A stretch of 64,000 nt of DNA from positions 45,631,083-45,695,082 of the forward strand of contig CM070874.1 of the NCBI GenBank assembly GCA_036365515.1, given 5' to 3'. Source of the DNA: Torymus aiolomorphi. Its lineage: Eukaryota > Arthropoda > Insecta > Hymenoptera > Torymidae. Both the position numbers and the translations under genes were made by a program. The notes under the pieces are model-generated. The model saw only the letters and a program-made list of their open reading frames with translations, was not told where the DNA came from and did no database searches. This document shows, piece after piece, positions 1 to 13,199 of this stretch (position 1 is its first letter; the number at the start of each line of letters is the position of its first letter).

Positions 1-3000
1 AAAAAATATATATATAATTGAAAATTTAAAAAACGTTTAAAAATCACTTATTTACGTGTGCATGCAGACGATCTGTAATAACTATTCAATAAACTGCACT
101 ATTTCGACATAACAAAAGAAATTACACTTGCACAACGAGCGGCGGCGGCGGCTAATAAAGTTTGCAAACCAAATGCAGAGGCTTATTGTAATACGATTTT
201 TATGCACATAAAAACATCACAACGTTTACGGTCTTTCGGTACAGGGACGCAAATCGGTGTCGAAACGCATGGGGGGAAAAAAGCTAGACTCGAACGAGTG
301 GACGGTTCTCATGTGGCTATACGATTCGCGATTTCATAATGGCGAGAGATAAGCAAGGTGACATATTCCCGCTAGACGTATAAGTGCGCGAGCCGTCTAC
401 ACAAACGATAGCCGAGCTTGTTCCTTTTCGCAAATGGAAAGCCGATAAGCGAACCGGAAAAGGCTCGGAGTTATTGACAAATTTTTATGGATATATCTAA
501 AAGGCTTTTAAAACTCTTTGAAAATTGCGAAATAGCTATTATTATCTCTGCCCGGCTCGTCGGACTGCACTTTTAACTCGTGTACGCTTAACTGAAATAA
601 AAGGTGCAGTTGAAAAAACTAATATATAATGTATATTGCCTATTAAACGAGATATGAAAGTTATGAAGACTGATTAGCACGTTAATCTATTTCTTAAAAT
701 TATTATTGTCGTTAGATTATAATTGACATTATTGCTGAAGCAATAAAAAGTTATACCAATGTCCAAAACAAAAACTCTTTACAAATGCATTCTAGTACGG
801 TCAACCAACTTTCAGTCTGTTACGAATGATGTCATTCGATACAGGAAAATCTAATTTAGAAAAGCAATCAAAACATGTAATTAACGTGAAAATAATAATA
901 CCCAGCTTACGAAGGTGAAGTTTGAAATGAACTTAATGACACACGTATACGTGAATGTTATTAAGGAAATAAGTAGATTTCCGTTAAAGTCCGCGATTAG
1001 ATAACGCCTACTTTGCTGTACGACTGTATAGGCATGTCATTAAATTCATCACGTGCATTGAAAATATTGTCGCTCGTGCATGTATAAATAAATTGTACGT
1101 AGAAGTAGAATTGAGAAATACCCTAGAAGACAGGAAAATTGAATTTGCACGGTCTGTCGAACGATGTTACTGTGTTTATTATACAAAAGTTAATGCAATA
1201 ATAGCCGGTGCACGAGCGCGCGCGCGGCGGACAGTTCTTCGTCAATTTCCTTGAGCGTAATTGGGCGAAAGCGTCCCATTAGCGATTCTCTCCGTCCGTT
1301 CGTTTGCGCATGTACACCGACTTTTACGGCACCAAGATTATATTGTTTTCTAACTCATGCATTTCGGAATATCAAAAGAATATCACCTTTTCATTAACTT
1401 TTGGCTTATCATTGTAAACTTTCATTTTTATTACTCGCGGTTAAATTACACAATTTCAAACCATTATTGTGACGTCAATGACAAATCTTACGATGCTTCT
1501 GCTGTCCATTTCCAACAAAACACAAATAAATAATTGAGTGAAAGTGACGCTATTAATTGCTTAATTGGTGAGATTAAAAGTATGTGCGATTAAACAATTA
1601 AACAAGAAACTTATAGTCAAGTGCGTCAATTGATAAGCAGAATGAAAATTACGTTTATAATAAATGTATAAAAAACAATTGCTAATCATTGAACAGAGGA
1701 GAAGAGACGTTAATTATTCATTGAATTAATCAGGTGAAGCGTAAGTACGTTGAGAAATTTCCAAGAACGTGAGATAAATTTACATTTCATGAAACAATCG
1801 GAAATTAAGTTGATGATTTACCCAGTTGATGCATAAAATTCTTGGATAAATTTCACAAAAAGTCGATCGTGCCTAATTGCCCTTTTCATTATGATACATG
1901 GAAAATTGAAGTTTATTGCGACTGATCATATTATAGAAAGGTGCAGTTTTAAGAAAAATTCAAAATATAATAAAAGATATATAATTTGTACTACGAGATA
2001 CTAAAAAATATTTTTGCTTACCCAAGACTAATTATTAACGTATTTTTCCATATTTTGTAAAATTAACAGCTACTACGCAGAATAACACGTTTGAACATAA
2101 AAAGGGGATTGTAAGACCCGCAAATCGCTTTTAAAGTAATTTTACGCGCACAAAAAGTCAGTTTCGCACCTCAGCGCCAAAATAATGCCTACTTCGGAAC
2201 AAGGCTAATGTCACTGGCACCTCATTTTTTCCATTCCCGTCTCGTTCATTCCCTTCTCTTTCCTTCGTCCCAGTCAACGAATTTCCTCTCGCTCGATTTC
2301 GCGCACGTTCGTGAAATCGCTACCTCGAGCTCTTTCAATTTCTCCCGTTGCGGCGCGATGAAAACGATGCTCGTGAGTCTATGCGGGCACCACATACCTC
2401 AAGCTCTCAATTCGTGAAATTTTAAACCTGCCGCGTGCGTTCAAGTTCTCTAATGAAAGTTTGTACGCCGTGACAAGAGGAAAAAGTGACACAGGTGGTG
2501 GGAACAAAAATGTCGTTTTTACTGCTGTTGGTGACAAAGAGGTATGCGCGCATATGTAGGAAAAAATACTGTTAAATATTTGCGATTCTACGAGTTTTTA
2601 GTTGTCAAAATTTTCGAAAATGTGTACTATTTTTTGGTTAATGATTTCGCGAAAACGAGTGCTGCTAGCTATGGATAATATGTTAATAATAATCTTTTGA
2701 ATTAAATAAAAAATATACTTTTTATTTTTTATCAATTTTTCTTTATCAATAGATTATATCTAATGTATTCATAGAATTATTCGTTTGCCTTGAAAGTTTT
2801 GTTTGACAGATACGATATTTTTCTAAGACTGATACTAAAGAAGATAAGCATGTTAATGTTATGAGTAATAAAAATATGGGATTGGCTACAAAATCTCGTT
2901 TACAGATCTGAGAAAACAATCGAACATTTGTAATTAAAATAACACAAAAAGAATCACCTGCATTGTATTTATTATTCTTAAAAATGAATATTTTTTCATT

Positions 3001-4480
3001 TCATTTGTTATAATTAATTTTTTCCATTCAAGAGTTTTGCAATGGAGTATTAAGATTTTTTAGGAGAGACTTTTGCTCAGGCGCCAATATTATTTGCAAT
3101 ATTATTATTATAACTAATGTTATGAATTTCATTATATATGATAAGTTGATGTGTTTCACGTATTGTGTTTAAATTTTCGATATAATCGTTTGTCAATTAT
3201 TTTCTTCTTTTCCTTAATAAATTTCTTTGTATATTTCGAAATTTGATTTTCAGAATTTTATATGGATAGTCTTATCATGGACATTATAATATTTTTATTT
3301 AATTTAATTCCCCTAGGTATGATTTTGCGAGTACCCTCCTTATAGCTACCAAATCCATTTATCTCGTTTTCTCAAAGATAACCGCGGTATTTCATACCGA
3401 TCGTAGAATAATATAAGCCGTCAACAAGTCTATAACAAGTATCGTGTTCAAAAGGGAAACTCCGATGCGGAGGAAAGTAAAATTCTTAAGACATCGTATG
3501 GCACTTTGAGAATAGTTTGTGAAAAGTTAACACGGCTAGGCCAAGTCCTCGGGAAACAATGCGTGCGCGTCCGGAATGGAGAAAAGAACGGAAGAGTCAC
3601 GATAAGTCAATCACGATAAGCGCGCACGTCCCGCGGCAAAAGCCCATCCACAGCGTGTTGAATTCGCGAGCCACTATTTTCACTGCGCGCGCGAGACGCG
3701 GGGACTTTCCCACACTTTCCACAATTCTTCGCGGGCTCCTCGCGTGCCATGCGCGCGCCGCCGAGCGACAAAGCTTTGTCAGATTGACATTCGAGGTGCT
3801 GCCGAGCGCGGAGAAAATTCGAAATCGATTGGGACGCTTTGTTTTCCGCGTGCCGCGTGTTACGCGCGGAATTCGCGCCGCGCAGCTCGGATTTGTTGAA
3901 GGCAAACATGTCGTTGGCAGGTCACAATAATAATGTGCTTTATTTTTGCCTGGCTGTTGTTCATGTTGGGGAAGTACGCATGGGTCTGTTTTTGGTATTG
4001 ATAAAAGATTGATATAAGTGGGCAATCGATGAGTAATATATGAATCAAATTTATTAAATATGATATTTCACTTTTACTTGTTACTACTTATAATGAAATT
4101 AAGGTTTTTAATCGCGTAATCAACAATCTAATATAATAATAGGCCTTGCAGTGTCTCTAAGGATGTGACTCATTTTGTGACATCATGAATGGAGGTTGAG
4201 TAATCAATCGAGTGGATAATTCGCAGTCTTCGCTGATTAAACTCATTGGATTGTCGTTTATTTTGTTACTCACTACGGTAGCGAAATGCATTGTTTACCT
4301 CATACCAATATTCAAATTTTGTCATTTGAACTATAAGATGTTATTATAACTTTAATGGAACGTGTTGACTGCAACTGATATACTACCCACTTTTAAAATC
4401 TGGTGTGTTGGAAGTAGGCGCGAAGATCCGCTTCTTCCGCTACATTTGTATTTTATTTAAAATTAAATAATTAAATCCCA
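1..4480. other. AT-rich non-coding DNA
   Basis: No supportable gene. The sequence is AT-rich with many A/T runs. Small CG-rich patches lie near 1200-1320, 2110-2480 and 3540-3930; the last yields overlapping open frames on both strands, which is expected from composition and shows no protein-like pattern. If the minus-strand gene at 5-6 kb is real, this stretch is its first large downstream intron, and the exon that follows lies outside the window. Confidence 0.5.
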
Positions 4481-4494
4481 TTAGAATAAAAGGA

Positions 4495-4632
4495 TTAATT
4501 TTTTCATGCTTTGAAAAATTATCCGATTATCCTATCATTTTAACTAATTAAAATAAAGTCATAATGATAAATTATACATTCATAATCGCAAAAACAAAAT
4601 AGTACGCGCGCAGCGCGCTTGGATTTTACTGG
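4495..4632 (+). repeat. Dispersed repeat, partial copy
   Basis: This stretch matches the reverse complement of 63443-63554. It shares the block TTTTTTCATGCTTTGAAAAA, then ACTAATTAAAA, then AAAACAAAATAGTA followed by a CGCG..CAGCGCG core and TTGGATTTT. The copy here has extra bases between the blocks. The 63-kb copy continues into the hairpin module described there; this one does not. Family unknown. Confidence 0.7.
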
Positions 4633-5039
4633 TACGTTAAAAATCTGAAGATACAGTTATGGTCATTCACACGAGCTATTGACTTTTCTTGTTATCGTAA
4701 TACACTCTTGTATTTTAAGATATGAAATTTTTATAATCATAATTACACCAACAAACTATTTATATTCGCTCAATCATCTTAGAAAGATTATAAAATTATT
4801 ATTTTAATAAGAATATTATTAGCAGTTGCATTTCGCATGATGCATACAAATTATTTCAACTTTCGTCATTGGCAATAAGGCAAATAAGAAAGCGTTACAC
4901 AATCTCTCAATCACTCGCATAATCAGCTACCCGAGAAAATATCACGAGCCTCCCAAAAAAGCATTCGAAATGAGACGAACTCTTCCTCCCCTTGAGACTT
5001 TGTGAGAGTAGAGAAAGAAATAATAGATCTGGTAAATAC
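4633..5039 (-). other. Start of intron after the 373-codon exon
   Basis: On the minus strand the exon reads GAGGAG then GTATTTACC, so GT is at 5039-5038. The frame stays open for 38 more codons to a stop at 4925-4923. Those codons lack the GC-rich composition of the exon, and the sequence turns AT-rich at the GT, which supports splicing rather than read-through. Below about 4920 nothing else is seen. Confidence 0.55.
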
Positions 5040-6158
5040 CTCCTCGGGCTCGTGTAGCAGGTGGGTCGAGGCTATCAGCCCCCTAATCGAGCCGAGCATC
5101 CTCCTCTTGATGAGCGCCCCTCTGGCTATCCGTCGCTGCTGGCCCCGCTTGCGCAGCCGCTCAACGCCGGCCAGCTTGTCGGCCGCCTCCTCCTCCTCCT
5201 CCGAGCAGAGCCGCTCGAGGCTGAAGGAGGTGGCCGGCGGCATCTCGTGCACGCGCGACTCGTCCGCCAGGATGTCATCCGAGCTCGCGGTCTTCTTTAT
5301 CGCGAGGTGGTGCACCCTGGCCTGCGCCCCCGCCCGCTGCCGCTCCTCCTCCCCGCCCAGCTCGTCCTCCGAGGCGCAGGCGCGCGCCGGCCCGAACTCC
5401 TCCACCGTGGGCAGCGAGCCGTCGTTCCGGCGCGCGCGCGCCCGCGTCAGGTCGTAGGACCCCGAGCGGCCCTCCGGGGCGCCACCGTCCGGCCGCGCGC
5501 CCACCGCCTGCAGGCGCGCGTGCCGCGCCACCACCTCCCCGAGGCGGCTGCGCTCCTCGCCCAGCCAGGCGCGCACGCGGCCCCAGGCCCGGCCCAGCCC
5601 GCGCGGCGCCTCCGAGTCCGAGTGGGAGCCCGAGTGCGCGGGCCGCACCAGGTCCTCCAGCTTGCCCAGGCTGCGCCGCCACCGGAGCGCCCGTCGCCGC
5701 CCCCCGGTGCCCCCGGCCGACTGGGCGGGCTCGCTCTGCGCGCTGACGCTCAGCTCGTCGTAGAGGTTGTCGCGCGCCGGGGCCTCCGGCTGCTGCTCGG
5801 GCGCGGCGAGGCTCGCCTCCGACCTGGAGCCCCGGGGGAAGTCGTAGAGCTGGCCCGGGCCGTCGGCCTCGTCGCCGTCCCTGCGGAAGAAGCTGAAGGT
5901 GATGGTGGGCACGCCCTCCGCGTCCGTGTGCACGCTCGTCGCGGCCGTCAGCTCGATGCTGGAGCTGTGCCGCTTCCTGCCGCGGTCGTTCTGGTAGAGC
6001 GCCTGCTCCTCCCCGTCGCTCCTCTGGCCCTCCTCGCGGAACTCCCGGCCGTGCACGATCACCGGCGCCGGCACGTCGTACCAGGTCGAGTTGCCGGAGA
6101 CGACGGCGGAGCTCCGCGGCGACCTCAAGGACATCCAGTTCTGCCGCACGACGTTCAT
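5040..6158 (-). CDS. Long first coding exon of an unrecognised insect gene (373 codons, partial)
   Basis: The start is the first in-frame Met (6158), with A at -3 (GAAAG before ATG), and the frame is open to a phase-0 GT donor at 5039. I do not recognise the family. The product is low-complexity and charged and shows no catalytic domain. Visible motifs are YDVP at residues 27-30, YDFP 105-108, NLYDEL 131-136 and SYDLT 234-238; a basic stretch GRRRALRWRR at 153-162; KKTASSDDIL at 288-297; a Glu run at 320-324; and a strongly basic, probably helical segment at 331-366. The two YDxP sites fit the known Crk-type SH2 ligand pattern, so a signalling or adaptor N-terminus is possible (inference). 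No signal peptide or membrane segment is seen. Codon third positions are strongly G/C, unlike the flanks. The antisense open frames are shadows. This is probably an alternative first exon whose partners lie below position 1. Confidence 0.75.
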
Positions 6159-6680
6159 CTTTCGGTCGGTCTCGGTCCGCTCCGCTCACTCCCCGAGATC
6201 ATCGCTCCTGGACAAGGAGCCCTCAACACACAGTCCGCAGCGCGCGAGCGATCTTCGACTGGCTCTCGGATCACCTGATTTCCCGCGAGCGAGCCGATAG
6301 CGCGGAGATTCCTCGGGGAGAGCAGCGATCGCCGCTTTGTTTACCCGATGACTGGCGTCGCGCTGCGTCTGCGCCGGCGGCGCTGCTCTTATCGGCCCAT
6401 AATTTAGGTTAATTCGTGCGCGCACCTCGTGTGCTCTCCAATAACAAGTCGGCAAGCGGCCCAGCTACTCGCAGGTGTTGTAACGCCTCCGCAGCCCACC
6501 TGATAATTATTTCAGAGTTATATACCCATGCGTTATGTGTATGTATGTATGCGCGCCGTAGCGCGAGTTCGATTTTTCAAAACGTCGTAAAGTGGCGGTT
6601 GTGGCAAGTTTTTGCGGGTGTATAACTGCGTCTAAGGGTTACGCGCCGTCGTGGTGTACTAGCTCGATAATTTTTCTTTT
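6159..6680 (-). promoter_or_regulatory. CpG-rich 5' leader and probable promoter of the 5-6 kb exon
   Basis: The GC- and CpG-rich composition continues upstream of the start codon to about 6470, as expected for a leader and promoter. On the minus strand a TATATAA lies at 6524-6518, and ATCAGG, resembling an arthropod initiator, lies at 6504-6499. Their spacing is a little short for a classical TATA promoter. Upstream of 6680 the DNA returns to AT-rich. The transcription start is not proven. Confidence 0.4.
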
Positions 6681-8820
6681 TTTTTCCATTGTCGGAGCAC
6701 CACGCGGTCGTCGTTTCGTATTTGCGCTTCGAGATAAAGATAAAAGGCTGTTAAAAACTGTCAGGTTGTACGATTCCTACCGCGTCATTTAAGTCTCGGT
6801 TTATTACTGGATCGATTATAATGGTGTGAAAACAAGGGTTTTGCTTGAAATTAAAAAAAAAAAAGTATTATTTAAAGAGAATTGTACTTTATTCTTGAAA
6901 ATTAACCGTGTAAATGTTTTTTTGTAATTTCTTGGTTTCGAAAGATCCGGATTTTATAAAAACTTTTTGATATATTTCAACTTTCATATGAGATCGTTCA
7001 ATACTTTTATTCGCAAGAGTAGAATGCTTTAAAAATAGCCTTTATATTATAAGAACTAATTACATAAGTACATTGACAGAATTCAGTATCTTTTTATCTA
7101 CACTCTTCGGACGTATAAAATTCCATAGAAAGTGTATAATATTCGAGAGGTTTTATCACTTTATATCAGGGTTCACGGTCCACACCTACCACTTTACGAC
7201 GTGTTTTACACAATGATTATATCAATTCTTTCTTCAAGTCAAACCGACAATTTTTCTCTAAACGACGTGTTTTCTAATATTATAGCGCTTTGTTGCCTTA
7301 CAGCGTGAGAAAAAAAAAACAAAGGGTATCATAATGAGCTGCGCGAAAGTGAAAATCTCAAAGATTACCATAAACATTTTCTCTGTGCTCCTCAAAGTAT
7401 TTCACGATCTATATACTGTATTTTAATTTTCCTCGGTCTCAAGTATGAATTACCTTTGATAGCAACTCTATTTGGCATGTTACTTCCTATACTCACTTGA
7501 TGTTTCAAAGAATAAAGCCAATATCTACGTACTTATATACCAATCGTTCGTCTTGACGTTGTCGCTATTGTGGCGTGAAATCTCAGCTGAGAAAATAGTG
7601 TTACCCGCAGAGAACGATCGCTCGAAAGCAAATAATAAACAGTATTCCTTCTCAGTGTCTATATACATTCATAAAGATGATGATGTGGATTATCGCCATA
7701 AATAAAGAATTGTAAATTTTATAAATTATTATACCAGTGTTCTCGTAATACAAAAAAAACCAGGATAATAATATTCCGATTAATGAATACATATGAAGTA
7801 GCGTCAATAGCCGATGAAATTGATAAATTTTCATTAACAAGTTGTAAGAAAGAATGCTTAATTAATTCCAGGAAAGGATATGAAGATGCCGCGTGTACAG
7901 TATAGTAGGCTATAGGTATACGTGTGTTTTTAAATTATACATGCGTAGATCCAGTAGGATTGATATTGCGCAAAGATCCATTTGCTGATTCTCAATATGT
8001 TAGACTTTTATCCTCGATTATTCGTAAAATTTCACTTTCTTAGCTATAGTGTGAGATAATTCGGCAGGTCCGTAAATCGGAGCCGAAATCTCAATTAATT
8101 TTCGAAAATCTTCTTCCCACGACCTATTTCATTTTTATAAGGCTGATGAAAAAAAAGTTTCCACGTCGAAAGATCTAACTCTTAGATGCGCTCTCTTTCC
8201 TCGCGCGCGTCGAGCTCTTCCCAAACAAATGACCGTGACGTGACGCGTTACGCAAAACCGCCTTCAGCTAAACGAAAAGAAGTGTCATACTGACAGGAGA
8301 CAAAAAGCAGCGACTATAGGAATTCTGGATTGTATATTCAATTAATATATTGTGTCGTTGAATGGACCGCGCTCTTCCCTTATTTGAAGTAGTTGTTGCG
8401 AAATACTACATTTTTTCTATTGTGTGTTTTGACACTTTAAATAATTCTGACTTTTAATTTCTTCATTACATAAAACGTTTACGGTAATTTAACCAGTGTA
8501 AATTAATATAATTATTACGAATGGTATTTTAATATAGCAGATAGTGAACGATAAGCTTCTTCATTCTATATACACTGTCACTTGCACAAACTGATACATG
8601 TGAAAAAGAAACCATTTAATAATGCTTCTATTACATTTAATGAAAGCCGTAATTAACAAACGAGGAAAATGTGTATCAAGAAACATCGCTTAAACTTGTT
8701 AATGTTAATCCTCTTCAATTTAAGAAAAATCTCGGACAATGAATGCAAAACAGCCACGAATTACCCTTAACCGCTTGTCCCGAGCAAACTATACACTGAC
8801 AATTCAATCCAGGCAACGCT
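6681..8820. other. AT-rich non-coding DNA
   Basis: No gene, RNA or ordered repeat is supported. There are several A/T runs and a short CG-rich stretch near 8160-8290. Open frames of 60-77 codons here have no recognisable protein character. Confidence 0.5.
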
Positions 8821-9320
8821 GCGCCCATTAATTAAAAAGAACAAGTTCGCGCTTGCGAGCGGAAAACATATGTGGTAATTGCAAAAGACAGCGGAGGCGC
8901 TCCCGCGTGTAAGTACGCACGCATACTTAGATGAATTAATAGATTGACTCGCAAGTTCAAGTACGCGCCGATCGAGCGCGACTCATGTATACAGACTTTC
9001 GCGCTGCCGCGTGTGCAGTGTAATTGCCTATTTGCCTGCGTATCGCGCCTATTCATTGGATAAAGCCTTCGACGCGGCACATAAATTTCGCCGCGCTGAC
9101 AATCGGCTGTGCGCGCGCGAGCTGACGTTTCCCGGTTTTTCTTTCGAACGCCGGTGTATAGATAGATATATATGCTACAGACAGGCTTTTTTCCCCGATT
9201 CGTCACGACGATGCGCGCGCACGTTTTTCGCTTCACTGCCTCGCATGCGTGATTCTCGCTATTTTTAACAACGACGACGCATATTTCGCTTATGCATTTA
9301 GATTAGCCGTAATACGCGGC
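8821..9320. promoter_or_regulatory. CpG-rich patch, candidate regulatory DNA
   Basis: A dense run of CG dinucleotides (CGCGCG, GCGCGC) sits between AT-rich flanks. Open frames occur on both strands at once, which points to composition rather than coding. Regulatory use is inferred only from the pattern of similar patches along the window. Confidence 0.3.
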
Positions 9321-10020
9321 TTTGTACCTTCTTAAACGCGCCGTTCATTATAGAACGCCTACTAATTCTTTTAGCACCAAAGCGTGTGGGGAAAACATTT
9401 TTACCGTGTGTTTATAGTAGCTGTGGTAAAGTTTTTGAATAAGATTTTTAAATGCAATTTTAATCTGTGTAAGTTTGCAAATATACAGTAATTTATGCGA
9501 ATCTTCGTTGCCATTAGAAGTGATAAAAATTCTTAAAAAAAAAATACAAAAAAAAAATACAAAGATTCGTAAAGTTTAATCAGCTAGAAATTCATTATCG
9601 GCGACATACACATTTTGAAGCATTTTCTAAACCGAAAGTAGAATAGAAGGTCAACTTTTCGAGAAACTAAAATTCGATCGTTTCTTATACGCGGAATACC
9701 TGAAGAGAAAGCTGCCTTTATCTGATTTTCATTAATTAGTATAATAGGCTAAATTGTTTTCTTTAATAATGTAGAATTTTATTTATCGCAGTGCATATAG
9801 GCAGAACATCGATCGGTTTTTGCTAAAATTTCGCTTATTCAGACTAGTTAATTAATTAAAATCTCTTAAACCTCATTGTACCAGTAAAAACGTCCCATTA
9901 TCTCATAATAATAATAAATAGTCAGGAAGCAGGAGAAAAAGTAATTGAAACTGGAAAGGAATGAGAGAGCAAAGCCATCGAGAGGTTGAAACCGGTGAAT
10001 GAACCAAAAATCGAATTCGC
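9321..10020. other. AT-rich non-coding DNA
   Basis: Plain AT-rich DNA with A-runs at 9535-9560. Nothing else is seen. Confidence 0.5.
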
Positions 10021-11930
10021 CCAACCCATAACGATGGGTTGGGTAAGCGGAGCTGGCAGCGGCCGTGTCACGTTTGCGCAATCGCGGATTGCGTTCTCAA
10101 TGAATTAACGGGAGATCTTGCGGGTACGCGCGGAGAGCGAAGAATTAAAGTTCCGATTTACGCAACTGATACAGCTACACCTCGCGGCCGAATGCATCTC
10201 GCACGTGCGTTCGTTCACGGGCGATTCACACACTTGCCTCCTAGATGGTCATTTGGAATCCAATTTCGCCCGCGAGTGAAAGCATTCCATTTGCATTTCT
10301 GCACTCGCGCGCCTTGTTCTTTTTTTTCGACGCACGAAAATTACGTTGTATCTCAGCGATTACACCGCTGGAATGCGAAGATCTTTGCACGCTCCTTCTA
10401 ATGAGAATATATAATTTTTCAATTATAGCAGAAAAACTTTTATTCCGGTTATTCCGCTGGATACAATATCAAGAGTAGAAAAATATACCAGCGCAGGCCC
10501 GTTGAAATGTATACAAACAAGGAGAAGAAAGAAACGGGACAAAGTACGCGAGCACGCGCGGCAGACGGTGAGGAAAAAACAGCTCGGGCGCGAGTGACTG
10601 CAGCGCGTCCGGATTACCTCTCCGGCGTGTATATACGTACACACACAGCTTGCTCACGCATTACACAACGACTTTTCAGAGCCGCGAGAGCGCGCGCAGC
10701 CGCAAGTGCGCGATGCAAACGATCGCATCCGCATTACGTAGATCCGCGAGAGAGTTGCACAACGCGCGCAAAAAGCCCAAAGACGACGTAGCGCTGCCGT
10801 TTAGAGTGAACGAGGCGCGGTGCTGCGGTTCCCCGTATAATTGCGATCGGTGGAAGATCGGCGCCGGTCGATTATAAAGAAAGTGCACGACGTCGCGCTT
10901 AATTACCCCGCGCGCCCACCTTTTTTCACTCGCATGCATGCCACGCTCGATTATCCGCCGCTCGCGCGTGCAGAACTGTGTAGAGGAAAAAGTATTCGTT
11001 GCGGCAACGCGGCGATTATCACTTTTTGCCCGTTTATCGGCGAGAGACGCGTGTGGAGCGCGCGGATGACGACAATGCCCCAGAGTCGAAAGTATGTATA
11101 TACGATGCTTTGGTGCGAATTGCCCGGATTTCGCAATTGCGGTACCACTGGGCGGGAAATTATTCAAGTTTATGGTGACGCTGCCGCACGGAATGGGTTC
11201 CCGGGAACCGCGATCAATTCTCTCAGATCTTTCTCAATTTTACAATAATTTTGCTGGGAAAAATAAATTGTCTGCCTCGTTATTATTCATTCCCTGGCTG
11301 GCTTGTTTATGACACGCATCGACGATTCGAAATTCAGAGCCCGACTTATTGCTGGCCTAAATTGCGCGTGCACTTGACGAGCTAATAGCTTTTTCCAAAT
11401 GAGAAAATTCTTGTACGTTACAAAATCTCGACATTCCATATCAATTTCTCTAGACCCTTACCACGTCATTCTAGCAGGTTCGAAGAAGCTTGCAATGTTA
11501 TCCGAATATATCAATTGTCCGAGTAAATTCCACGTGACTCGTCGCATTAACGGTCCCGCCTATCGTCATTAACAGTACCCATACTCGTGTCGAATGAAAC
11601 GAGCCCGGGGTCCCGGTGAACAAGGTGTGTCTAATGGAACTATACGCCGCGGGCCCGCTCGTATAAACAACGGAATCGTCTTCCCGCAGCCGATCGCATT
11701 CCGCAATCTAGAGCTGGATCGCACGCGGACCGGAAGCGCACAGTTGTTGCTTAACCCATGCCATCACGGTGAGCATTCCGAGCCCTCCCGCGCGGCTCGC
11801 CCAATTCTCGGCTTACTTATTTTCGTCGCCCGGAACCTCGTGCAGCCGGCACTTTACGGCATGCAGCCGAGAGTCTATAGCGGAGTGTTTGTTTGCGAGG
11901 AAGTATGACGGATCGGAATGATTAGGTAGC
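10021..11930. promoter_or_regulatory. Extended CpG-rich patch series
   Basis: About 1.9 kb of CG-rich DNA forms several peaks (near 10040-10220, 10540-10900, 10900-11100 and 11580-11900). It gives up to 163-codon open frames on opposite strands over the same bases, and no frame shows conserved-looking protein features. It is best read as non-coding. Unannotated exons cannot be excluded without transcript data. Confidence 0.3.
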
Positions 11931-12490
11931 CTGACCAAGTCGCTTTGTTTATTTTAATAGCAAATACATCAATATTTGAAAAGGCCGTCAAGTCATTTAA
12001 AGAAAATAATATTGACTAGGATAGAAGTAAACATCAAATATTTCCCGGTGCTAAAAAAAATATTATTAGAGTAGCTGATCTCTTGTTGAATAAGACGTAC
12101 GGGAGAAAAATGCAAGGTGTTTGCTTGGCTTAAGTATTACAACGAGCAGTGGAATGCTGCACTAGATATTCTTGGCATGACACGTTCATCAAGCCTCTCA
12201 TTTCTTTTTTCATCTCTTTAAAAAACTGTAACCTATAAATAGAAGAATGTTTTCCTACATTAATATAGGTTCAATGCGAAGATCAGAAACAAAATAAACA
12301 AAGCATATTTACGCAAAAGTGCAGACATATTTTTGAAAAATATCTATTTTTAGTTTTACGAAAAAACGTGAATTAAAGCACCCGTAGAAACTTTTTTTTT
12401 ATCTTTACGATAGCGTATAAACAAAGTATATAACTCGGCACTCGGCGATTTTCAAGGAGCCACATACAATCAGTTCCCATAAAACTCCCG
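11931..12490. other. AT-rich non-coding DNA
   Basis: Nothing gene-like or repetitive is seen beyond A/T runs. Confidence 0.5.
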
Positions 12491-12980
12491 TATCTTAATT
12501 GAAAAATGTTCGTGGCCGCCGCGGCTCGACCGGCATTTCCCCCTTATATATTTCAAATGCGTAATTGGCGAGTTCCCTCAACAATAACAAAGCGAAGCCT
12601 ATAAGCGTTCGGGGTTCCCTGGCGTAGCCGCGATTGTCTTGCCTCGGATTTTTTACTCGCCTGTTTTTCCCCTGGCACGTATTAAACGGCACGCAGCGGG
12701 AAGGCGCAACGCGCCGTGCAGAGTCATCGTCGCGGCGCGGCTTTTCTTCCTCTTTCCCGCGAGCACGCGAGCATCGTGAAGTTCGTGCGAGAAGAATCGT
12801 GCGTGATAATGAATGCATTGTTCGCGCTTTTTTCCCTCCCTCCCTCCCATCCTCTGTATATGCCGAATCTCGCGGAGAACGAGCGTGAAAGTAGGTGACG
12901 ATGCGGTTTTCGCCAAGAGCGAACCCGCGAGGTTTGCTAAATTTTATTGTTCTGCCGTGTTTGTATACGCGTCTGCGGAT
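12491..12980. promoter_or_regulatory. CpG-rich patch
   Basis: A GC-rich island with overlapping open frames on both strands, including CCTCCCTCCCTCCC near 12836-12849. It is the same type of patch as elsewhere in the window and has no supportable gene. Confidence 0.3.
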
Positions 12981-13199
12981 TTGCGCGAAACCTCTCGGTT
13001 CTGTTATTCAATAGGCTTTTATAATTTATCGAGCTGAATGCATTCATTGCAGTGTACAAATATACTGTCCAGGTAATTCTCATATTTTTCAGTTTGAAAT
13101 TATTACAAGAATAGGATGGATCTCTAATAGAATTAGAGTATTTTAACCTGGATCGAAATACTTTCATTAGCTCATCAACTTTAAAAATCTATGTATCCA

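Noticed and set aside
3559..4025. Frames of 100-142 codons on both strands
   Set aside because: Opposite-strand overlap in a CG-rich patch; no protein features.
5275..6189. 304-codon minus-strand frame overlapping the exon in another frame
   Set aside because: Composition-driven alternate frame, Arg/Gly/Ala-rich, with no splice signal matching it.
5061..6278. 405-codon plus-strand open frame opposite the 373-codon exon
   Set aside because: It is antisense to a better-supported exon and is Arg/Ala/Leu/Pro-rich, as expected for a GC-rich shadow frame.
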